Shown here: positions 1 to 5,587 of the stretch, piece after piece
Layout of the letters: every line of letters begins with the position of its first letter
How positions within the stretch are numbered: the first letter of the stretch is position 1
Source: Sphingomonadales bacterium
Lineage (GTDB): Bacteria; Pseudomonadota; Alphaproteobacteria; Sphingomonadales; Sphingomonadaceae
Length of the DNA: 5,587 bases
Assembly: GCA_017302775.1 (NCBI GenBank)
Contig: JAFLDC010000203.1
Span: forward strand, 1-5,587
Reading direction: 5' to 3'
Made by a program: the position numbers and the translations under genes
The notes under the pieces: model-generated
What the model saw: the letters and a program-made list of their open reading frames with translations, nothing else
The model's database searches: none
Told to the model about the DNA's origin: nothing

Positions 1-2454
1 GAGGGCATGTCCGCCGGGCTGATCCAGCGGGCGGGCGGCAACCCGCAAATCGCCGTCGGAAAAATCGACGAGGCATTGGCCAAGATCCCGGCGGTTTCCG
101 GCAGTGGCGCACAGGCTGCGCCAGGATTGGAGAATGATTCAGTCCGCGTGCTGGATCAGGCTGAGCAACTCGCCAGCAAGGCGGGTGACAGCTATGTTTC
201 CGTCCAACGCATGCTGCAGGCGCTCGCGCTCGGTACGACCAATATGGCCGGACAGGCTCTCAAAGCTGCGGGAGTGGATCCCAAGGCGCTGGAAGCCGCC
301 ATCCAGGATCTCACCGGCGGGCGAACGGCGGATAATGCCAGTGCGGAAAACGCGTATGATGCGATGAAAAAGTATGCCCGTGATCTGACCCAGGCAGCGC
401 GCGACGGTAAGCTTGACCCCGTAATCGGCCGCGATGAGGAAATTCGCCGCACGGTGCAGATTCTCGCACGCCGCACCAAAAACAATCCGGCGCTGATCGG
501 TGAACCGGGCGTGGGCAAGACTGCAATTGCAGAGGGTCTTGCCCTGCGCATCGCCAACGGCGACGTGCCCGACAGCCTGAAGGATCGCCGCCTGATGTCG
601 CTTGATATGGGCGCGCTCATCGCCGGGGCCAAATACCGCGGCGAATTCGAAGAGCGGCTCAAGGCCGTGCTCGACGAAGTCAAAGGCGCTGAAGGTGAGA
701 TCATCCTGTTCATCGACGAGATGCATACCCTGATCGGGGCCGGCAAATCGGAAGGAGCGATGGATGCCGGCAACCTGCTGAAGCCCGCGCTGGCCCGCGG
801 CGAATTGCACTGCATCGGCGCGACCACGCTGGATGAATACCAGAAGTACGTCGAGAAGGACCCGGCGTTGCAGCGCCGGTTTCAGCCGGTGTTCGTGGGT
901 GAGCCGACCGTTGAGGATACGATCTCGATCCTGCGCGGCCTGAAGGAAAAGTACGAGCTGCACCACGGCGTGCGGATTGCCGACAATGCGATCGTGGCCG
1001 CGGCGACCTTGTCCAACCGCTACATCGCTGACCGTTTCCTCCCCGACAAGGCGATTGACCTGATGGATGAGGCCGCCAGCCGGATCCGGATGGAAGTGGA
1101 GAGCAAGCCCGAGGAAATCGAGGTGCTCGACCGGCGGATCATCCAGCTCAAGATCGAGGAAATGGCGCTGGCCAAGGAGACCGATACGGCATCGAAGGAC
1201 CGTCTGGCCGCCTTGCGCGAGGAGCTTGCCGGGCTGGAGGAGCAATCCTCCGCGCTGACGCTTCGCTGGCAAGGCGAACGCGACAAGATCGCGGCAGAGG
1301 GCAAGATCAAGGAGCAGCTCGATGCTGCCCGGATCGAGCTGGAGCAGGCCCAGCGGAGCGGCGATCTGGCCAAGGCCGGTGAGCTTTCCTACGGTACGAT
1401 CCCGGCGCTCGAAAAGCAGTTGGCCGAAGCGCAGAATGTGTCCGAAAATGCCCTGCTGCGCGAGGAGGTGACCGCTGAGGACATCGCAGCCGTGGTTGCC
1501 AAATGGACCGGTGTGCCGGTTGAGCGGATGATGGAGGGCGAGCGCGAGAAGCTGCTCAAGATGGAAGAGGTGATCGGCCAGCGGGTGATCGGCCAGCAGG
1601 ACGCGGTGGTCGCCGTGTCAAAGGCTGTGCGCCGTGCCCGCGCGGGGTTGCAGGATCCCAACCGGCCGCTCGGTTCGTTCCTGTTCCTGGGGCCTACCGG
1701 CGTGGGCAAGACGGAACTGACCAAGGCGCTCGCCGGGTTCCTGTTTGATGATGATACCGCAATGGTGCGGATCGACATGAGCGAGTTCATGGAGAAGCAC
1801 GCGGTCAGCCGCCTGATCGGCGCGCCTCCGGGCTATGTCGGTTACGACGAAGGCGGGGTGCTGACCGAAGCGGTACGGCGGCGCCCCTATCAGGTTGTGC
1901 TGTTCGATGAGGTCGAGAAAGCCCATGCTGACGTGTTCAACGTGTTGCTTCAGGTACTCGATGACGGCCGTCTGACGGACGGGCAAGGCCGTGTGGTCGA
2001 TTTCACCAACACCTTGATCATCCTGACCAGCAACCTGGGGAGCCAGTACCTCGCCAATCTGGAAGACGGGCAGGATGTGGAAAGCGTCGAGCCGCAGGTG
2101 ATGGAAGTGGTGCGCGGGCATTTCCGCCCGGAATTTCTCAACCGTCTCGACGAGATCATCCTGTTCCATCGGTTGGGCGTGGAGCACATGGCGCCGATCG
2201 TCGAAATTCAGGTTGGCCGGGTAGCCAGGCTGCTTAAGGATCGGAAGATCGCACTCGATCTGTCCGATGCTGCGAAACGTTGGTTGGGCCGGGTTGGCTA
2301 TGATCCGGTCTATGGTGCGCGTCCGCTTAAACGGGCGGTGCAGCGCTATCTCCAGGACCCGCTGGCGGAAAAGTTGCTGGGCGGGGAAATCCCGGATGGC
2401 AGCACCGTGCGGATCGACGAAGGTGATGGCGCGCTCAACATCGCGGTGAGCTGA
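1..2454 (+). CDS. clpB: ATP-dependent chaperone ClpB (protein disaggregase), 5'-partial
   Basis: ClpB is a cytoplasmic hexameric AAA+ machine that threads aggregated proteins through its central pore and works with DnaK/DnaJ/GrpE. The reading frame is open from base 1 (Glu-Gly, then the Met at 7-9), so the Met is internal. Alignment from memory with E. coli ClpB (857 aa) gives an offset of about 41, so roughly 40 N-terminal residues lie upstream. Numbering from that Met: rest of the Clp_N domain 1-105; Walker A1 GEPGVGKT 165-172; pore loop KYRG 209-212; Walker B1 with D237-E238; Arg fingers R290-R291; coiled-coil middle domain about 368-483, with Y462 matching E. coli Y503; Walker A2 GPTGVGKT 562-569; second pore loop [13 protein letters not shown] from 605; Walker B2 with D634-E635; sensor-1 N676; Arg finger R713; sensor-2 GAR with R772. 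All catalytic residues are present and there is no frameshift, so the protein should be active. Family knowledge suggests heat-shock (RpoH) control, but the promoter is outside the window. Confidence 0.98.
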   Translation, partial: EGMSAGLIQRAGGNPQIAVGKIDEALAKIPAVSGSGAQAAPGLENDSVRVLDQAEQLASKAGDSYVSVQRMLQALALGTTNMAGQALKAAGVDPKALEAAIQDLTGGRTADNASAENAYDAMKKYARDLTQAARDGKLDPVIGRDEEIRRTVQILARRTKNNPALIGEPGVGKTAIAEGLALRIANGDVPDSLKDRRLMSLDMGALIAGAKYRGEFEERLKAVLDEVKGAEGEIILFIDEMHTLIGAGKSEGAMDAGNLLKPALARGELHCIGATTLDEYQKYVEKDPALQRRFQPVFVGEPTVEDTISILRGLKEKYELHHGVRIADNAIVAAATLSNRYIADRFLPDKAIDLMDEAASRIRMEVESKPEEIEVLDRRIIQLKIEEMALAKETDTASKDRLAALREELAGLEEQSSALTLRWQGERDKIAAEGKIKEQLDAARIELEQAQRSGDLAKAGELSYGTIPALEKQLAEAQNVSENALLREEVTAEDIAAVVAKWTGVPVERMMEGEREKLLKMEEVIGQRVIGQQDAVVAVSKAVRRARAGLQDPNRPLGSFLFLGPTGVGKTELTKALAGFLFDDDTAMVRIDMSEFMEKHAVSRLIGAPPGYVGYDEGGVLTEAVRRRPYQVVLFDEVEKAHADVFNVLLQVLDDGRLTDGQGRVVDFTNTLIILTSNLGSQYLANLEDGQDVESVEPQVMEVVRGHFRPEFLNRLDEIILFHRLGVEHMAPIVEIQVGRVARLLKDRKIALDLSDAAKRWLGRVGYDPVYGARPLKRAVQRYLQDPLAEKLLGGEIPDGSTVRIDEGDGALNIAVS
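1569..1597 (+). repeat. 14-nt tandem-like direct repeat inside clpB
   Basis: GGTGATCGGCCAGC occurs at 1569-1582 and again at 1584-1597, a period of 15 nt, giving the duplicated peptide VIGQ-R-VIGQ at the entry to the second ATPase domain. The second VIGQ is the conserved family motif (E. coli reads RVIGQ here). The first replaces a less conserved stretch without changing the length relative to E. coli. It is a small in-frame oddity with no expected effect on activity. Confidence 0.7.
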
Positions 2455-2476
2455 AACGGTTCGGCGAGCGCGCAAC

Positions 2477-2514
2477 AAAAAGGGCGGCGTGGTTTCCCAC
2501 GCCGCCCGTTTTTT
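2477..2514. terminator. Bidirectional rho-independent terminator between convergent genes
   Basis: A perfect 11-bp stem is formed by GGGCGGCGTGG (2482-2492) and CCACGCCGCCC (2497-2507), with a 4-nt loop at 2493-2496. On the plus strand the stem is followed by one G and then six T (2509-2514). This suits termination of clpB, whose stop is 27 nt upstream of the stem. On the minus strand the stem is followed directly by five T (complement of the A-run 2477-2481). This suits termination of the receptor gene, whose stop is 22 nt upstream. The minus-strand RNA would have a GAAA tetraloop closed by a G-C pair, while the plus-strand loop is UUUC. The layout is seen directly; termination itself is inferred. 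Confidence 0.9.
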
Positions 2515-2529
2515 ATCAGCAAGCCAGGC

Positions 2530-5500
2530 TTAGAAGCTGGCCTTGAACCCGGCGTACATGAAGCGACCGTAAGTGTCATACGGATCGCCACCGGCAGTGC
2601 CGAGCAGGCCGAACGGCGGCTTCTTGTCCATCAGGTTATCGATACCGACGTAGAAGTTGTACTTCTTGTCGCCGAGTTCGAAGTTCAGACGGACGTTGTG
2701 ATAGATCACGCCGGGGTAATAGACTTCCGCCGTGAGATCGTTGTTGTTCGGATCCAGAGTCGCCAGCTGACCCGGGGTGCAGGTCCGGCCCGACAGGCCG
2801 GTGCTGCCCGAAGCCGGGCACAGGCCGGTGTAGGTGTGCTGGTTTTCCCAGGTGCCGATCGTCTGCTTGCCGATGTAGCGCGCAGAATAGGTGAAATCGA
2901 CATTGCCGAAGTCATAGTTGAACGAGGCGTTAGCCGCCCACAGCGGATCACCCAGTTCGCCCAGCTGACGGTTCGGAACCGTCGGGTTGAGGATGTCGGT
3001 GTAGTTGTCGACCACAACGACGCGGGTAGCGATCGCACGGAACGACAGCTTGTGACCGTTATCGAAGGTTTTCCGATAGGCCACGTCTACGTCGATGCCC
3101 TTGGTCTTCTGCGACGCGAAGTTCACGCCCGTCACAAGGCCTGCATACTCAGGGAACAGACCGCTGGGCAGACGGGTGTTGAGCCCCGGGATGTCAGACG
3201 GCGTGGATGTGCAGTACGGGTTCGATGCAAACGGCGTCGGACTGTCAAAGCACAGCGTCATCAGCGTGCCCAATGTCGGCGCGGCGATCAGGCTGGTGAC
3301 CTTGATGTTATAGTAGTCAACCGTGATGCTGAGGCCAGGCACTGCCCGCGGTTCGACAACCACGCCGATGGTCAGGCTCTTGCCACGCTCGGCCTTCAGG
3401 TTGGCGTTGCCGCCCTGCAGGAACGACGTGTTCGAGCTGAGCGCAAGGCAGTTACGGAACGGCGCGCCCACGAAGCCCGGGAATGCCGTACCGGCGCACT
3501 CTGCCACCGTATTGGCGTTGTACGTGGTCGGAACGCCAGCCGCGGCGCAGTTTGCGGCGCGGTTCGGGTTAGCCGTGATGTTGTTCGAATCGCAGGGGTC
3601 AGCAACGGTGTTGAAGTTCTGCGACAGCGGCGAGAACAGGTCGCTTTGCGTCGGAGCGCGAACCGAAGTTGCATAGGCAGCGCGGAAGCGGATGTCTGCG
3701 GTCGGTGCCCAGATGCCGTCTACGTTCCACGCCCAGACCGTACCGGTCGGGGTGTTGTAGTCCGACATGCGGCCAGCGCCACGGATCGTCAGTTCCTTTG
3801 CGAACGGCAGATCCTTCAACAGCGGCAGATCGATTTCGCCGAATACTTCCTTCACGGTCAGCTTGGGCGGATTGAACGGCTGGATCGCGTTCAGGAAGGT
3901 GCCGCCGCTGACGGTCAGGTCATCCCAGTTCGAGCGGGCCGTTTCTTCACGGTATTCAGCGCCGAAGGCGAAGCCGATCGGACCACCCGGCAGTTCGAAC
4001 AACTGCGACATGTCGCCGGCGATGCTACCCGAAATCACGAGCTCTTCAGCGCGTTCAACGCGGCGTCCTTCGGTGTTGATGAACGAGAGGGCAGCAGCGC
4101 TGGCCTGACGATCGCCAAACACGTTGATCGGAACGCAGTCCGGACGCGTATTGGTTACCGCATTGACGCGGCAAATCACGCGCTGACCGGCAGCATTGGT
4201 AGCGAAGTTGGTGCCGGTAAAGCCGACCGGGGCAACAACCGCGTCATAAGCCAGCAGGTAGCCATCCGGATTGCCATCGATGTCGAACAGCTTGAGGTTA
4301 TTCAGCGAACGCTGGCTCGACGTGAAGCGACCGTAGTTGACGGACAGGTCATACTTCCAGTCGTCGTTGAAGGTGCCTTCGAAACCGCCGACAAAGCGAT
4401 AGGTTTCGCGCTTGTGGAGTTCGCCGCGCCCGCCGAAATCAATGTTGAAGCGGGACAGGCCGAACGTACCGGCGGCAACGTTGGTGCAAACGCCGAACCC
4501 TTGCAGCGTGGCGAGAGCCTGCGGCGTGAGGAAGCCGTTGTTGCACCGGAAGGTGCCGAGGAGACCGCCCTGGAAGAAGCTGGGCTGCCCTTCCTGGTTG
4601 GCGTTGACCCGCACATACTTGCCTTCCGCATAGAAGCGCAGGGCATCGCTGAAGTCATAGTGGAACAGCATGTTGACGCTGTAGCGTTCAACGCCTGCCG
4701 CCATCATGCCGGTATTGCGCAGAGTGGAACCCTGGCCACCAACCTGGTTGCCGCTGCCGACGGGGGCGTAAGACAGGGTCGGCGTATCGAGGAACAGGCT
4801 GCCATCCGGTGCGAACCGCAGATACCGGCGGGTCGGACTCGATGAAGGGTCAACTGCCCCGATTGTGCCGCCATCGCTGATCGCGGAGCTGCGCACGCCG
4901 CAGACATAAGCATTGTCGAAGATGCCGTCGGTCCCGTTGGGTTCACCGGCGGTGGGTTCAACCAGCTGGAACTGGCAGCGGCCCGAATAGGCACCGGCCA
5001 GATCATTCCGATCACGGAAATAGAGCGGGTTCGATTTGGCGTATTCGGCGGCGACGGCGATGTTGCCACGACCGTCGGCAAAGTTGCGGCCGATCGTGCC
5101 GGACACGAAATAGTTGCCGCGATCGCCATGTTGGGTGGTGCCACCCTGAGCGCGGATCGAGATGCCATCATAGTTGCGCTTGAGCACGAAGTTGACGACG
5201 CCGGCCACCGCGTCGGAACCGTAAATGGCCGAGTTGCCGCCCGTCACCACGTCAACGCGTTCCAGCAGATCAACCGGGATGGTGTTGACGTCCACCAGAT
5301 AGTCACCCGGCAATGCAGTGATGTGGCGCTTGCCGTTAACCAGCACCAGCGTCCGCGCCGTACCGAGACCGCGCAGGTCGAGGATGTTGAGGCCAGACGT
5401 GCCGATAAAGCGGGTCGAGTTGCCCGAGCTGAAGGTCGAGCGGAGCGACGGAAGATCGTTCAGCGCATCGCCGAGCGAGACGTCGCCGCCATCAGACAGT

Positions 5501-5587
5501 TCACCAGGGGCGACCGAGGTCAGCGGAACCGGCGAGGCAAGGGTGGGGCGGGTCAGGCGCGAACCAGTACCCACAACGACGATGTCG
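2530..5587 (-). CDS. TonB-dependent outer-membrane receptor, 5'-partial, ligand unknown
   Basis: This outer-membrane 22-strand beta-barrel with an N-terminal plug should import a scarce ligand using TonB-ExbBD energy. The frame is open to the window edge, so the signal peptide and start are missing; the GTG at 5572-5574 is an internal Val, used here as residue 1. The segment before it reads DIVV, a probable TonB box. The plug (about 8-134) contains LDLRGLGTARTLVLVNGKRH (64-83) and GGNSAIYGSDAVAGVVNFVLKR (112-133). Barrel landmarks follow: RAAYATSVRAP (631-641), NLKAE (725-729), TKGIDVDV (824-831), GIDNLMDKKPP (977-987) and a C-terminal Phe, the usual signal for barrel assembly by BAM. With 1018 residues visible it is well above the 700-800 typical of siderophore receptors, which implies long external loops. 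It has 14 cysteines in seven close pairs. No neighbour hints at the substrate; siderophore, oligosaccharide or peptide uptake are all possible. The family call is firm, the ligand is unknown. Confidence 0.96.
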   Translation of the reverse strand, partial: DIVVVGTGSRLTRPTLASPVPLTSVAPGELSDGGDVSLGDALNDLPSLRSTFSSGNSTRFIGTSGLNILDLRGLGTARTLVLVNGKRHITALPGDYLVDVNTIPVDLLERVDVVTGGNSAIYGSDAVAGVVNFVLKRNYDGISIRAQGGTTQHGDRGNYFVSGTIGRNFADGRGNIAVAAEYAKSNPLYFRDRNDLAGAYSGRCQFQLVEPTAGEPNGTDGIFDNAYVCGVRSSAISDGGTIGAVDPSSSPTRRYLRFAPDGSLFLDTPTLSYAPVGSGNQVGGQGSTLRNTGMMAAGVERYSVNMLFHYDFSDALRFYAEGKYVRVNANQEGQPSFFQGGLLGTFRCNNGFLTPQALATLQGFGVCTNVAAGTFGLSRFNIDFGGRGELHKRETYRFVGGFEGTFNDDWKYDLSVNYGRFTSSQRSLNNLKLFDIDGNPDGYLLAYDAVVAPVGFTGTNFATNAAGQRVICRVNAVTNTRPDCVPINVFGDRQASAAALSFINTEGRRVERAEELVISGSIAGDMSQLFELPGGPIGFAFGAEYREETARSNWDDLTVSGGTFLNAIQPFNPPKLTVKEVFGEIDLPLLKDLPFAKELTIRGAGRMSDYNTPTGTVWAWNVDGIWAPTADIRFRAAYATSVRAPTQSDLFSPLSQNFNTVADPCDSNNITANPNRAANCAAAGVPTTYNANTVAECAGTAFPGFVGAPFRNCLALSSNTSFLQGGNANLKAERGKSLTIGVVVEPRAVPGLSITVDYYNIKVTSLIAAPTLGTLMTLCFDSPTPFASNPYCTSTPSDIPGLNTRLPSGLFPEYAGLVTGVNFASQKTKGIDVDVAYRKTFDNGHKLSFRAIATRVVVVDNYTDILNPTVPNRQLGELGDPLWAANASFNYDFGNVDFTYSARYIGKQTIGTWENQHTYTGLCPASGSTGLSGRTCTPGQLATLDPNNNDLTAEVYYPGVIYHNVRLNFELGDKKYNFYVGIDNLMDKKPPFGLLGTAGGDPYDTYGRFMYAGFKASF
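2785..2830. repeat. GC-rich short repeats and hairpins inside a receptor loop
   Basis: CAGGCCGGTG occurs at 2794-2803 and at 2821-2830, 27 nt apart, and encodes two Thr-Gly-Leu steps on the minus strand. Two small inverted repeats lie here as well: CCGGCC (2785-2790) with GGCCGG (2796-2801), and TGCCCG (2805-2810) with CGGGCA (2815-2820) around a 4-nt loop. The stretch codes for the loop between Cys919 and Cys932 of the receptor, probably surface-exposed. No T-run follows, so this is not a terminator. It may be a small in-frame duplication or simply Gly/Thr/Ser-rich coding sequence. Confidence 0.5.
5572..5586 (-). other. Candidate TonB box (DIVVV) before the plug domain
   Basis: The five codons nearest the window edge, read on the minus strand, give Asp-Ile-Val-Val-Val followed by GTGSRL. 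Receptors of this class in sphingomonads and Caulobacter commonly carry an acidic residue, then IVV, just ahead of the plug, and this hydrophobic strand is the usual candidate for contact with the C-terminal domain of TonB. The resemblance is seen in the sequence; its role here is inferred, and upstream residues that might contain a better match are outside the window. Confidence 0.4.

Noticed and set aside
7..9. The ATG at position 7 as the true start of clpB.
   Set aside because: The frame is open upstream to base 1, there is no room for a ribosome binding site, and the residues align to about position 42 of E. coli ClpB inside the N-terminal domain.
328..366. Possible internal start for a short ClpB isoform lacking the N-domain, as made from the internal GTG of E. 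coli clpB.
   Set aside because: The codon at the E. coli internal start position (328-330) is GCG, not a start codon. The nearest downstream ATG (364-366) has only a weak purine stretch (GGAAAA) at an unfavourable distance, so a short form cannot be supported.
139..1272. A 377-codon open frame on the minus strand, opposite clpB.
   Set aside because: It is also in codon register with clpB and is explained by the same avoidance of TTA, CTA and TCA codons. It shows no domain and lies opposite strongly conserved ClpB sequence.
1618..2478. A 286-codon open frame on the minus strand over the 3' end of clpB.
   Set aside because: It is in codon register with clpB, begins just beside the terminator hairpin, and has no recognisable domain. 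It is a shadow of the second ClpB ATPase domain.
2698..4845. A 715-codon open frame on the plus strand, antisense to the receptor gene.
   Set aside because: Its codons are in exact register with the receptor codons, so a stop would need a TTA, CTA or TCA codon in the receptor gene, and these are rare in GC-rich genomes. The translation is Arg/Val/Ala-rich with no recognisable domain, whereas the minus strand encodes a clear TonB-dependent receptor.
5572..5574. The GTG at this position on the minus strand as the start of the receptor gene.
   Set aside because: The frame stays open to the window edge with the family-typical DIVV before it, and starting here would leave an outer-membrane protein without a signal peptide.
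1..5587. A novel defence, mobile or RNA-based system.
   Set aside because: Both strands are accounted for by two intact-looking household or transport genes and one terminator. Non-coding space totals 75 bp, and no terminal inverted repeats, CRISPR repeats, tRNA/rRNA signatures or phage-like genes were seen.

Overview
The window looks like ordinary chromosomal DNA from an alphaproteobacterium, most likely a sphingomonad (Sphingomonadales, perhaps Erythrobacteraceae or a Novosphingobium-like genus). This is inferred from the moderately high GC content (about 60% by eye), the alphaproteobacterial style of the ClpB protein, and a large TonB-dependent receptor whose N-terminus (DIVVVGTGSRL followed by RPTLASPV) matches a receptor class abundant in that order. 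The genus cannot be fixed from the sequence alone.

Layout: two protein genes fill almost the whole window and converge. Positions 1-2454 on the plus strand carry clpB, the ATP-dependent disaggregase, missing about its first 40 codons because the window starts inside the gene. Positions 2530-5587 on the minus strand carry a large outer-membrane TonB-dependent receptor, missing its signal peptide and true start because the window ends inside that gene. The 75-bp gap between the two stop codons holds one strong GC-rich hairpin with T-runs on both sides, which can serve as a shared bidirectional terminator. Both promoters and both ribosome binding sites lie outside the window.

The two genes have no evident functional link. 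ClpB acts in the cytoplasm with DnaK to rescue aggregated proteins, while the receptor imports an unidentified ligand across the outer membrane using energy from TonB-ExbBD. Their convergent orientation means they are not an operon. No RNA gene, mobile element, CRISPR array or obvious new system is visible. The points most worth a second look are the fourteen cysteines of the receptor, which fall into seven close pairs, and the strand asymmetry of the shared terminator hairpin.
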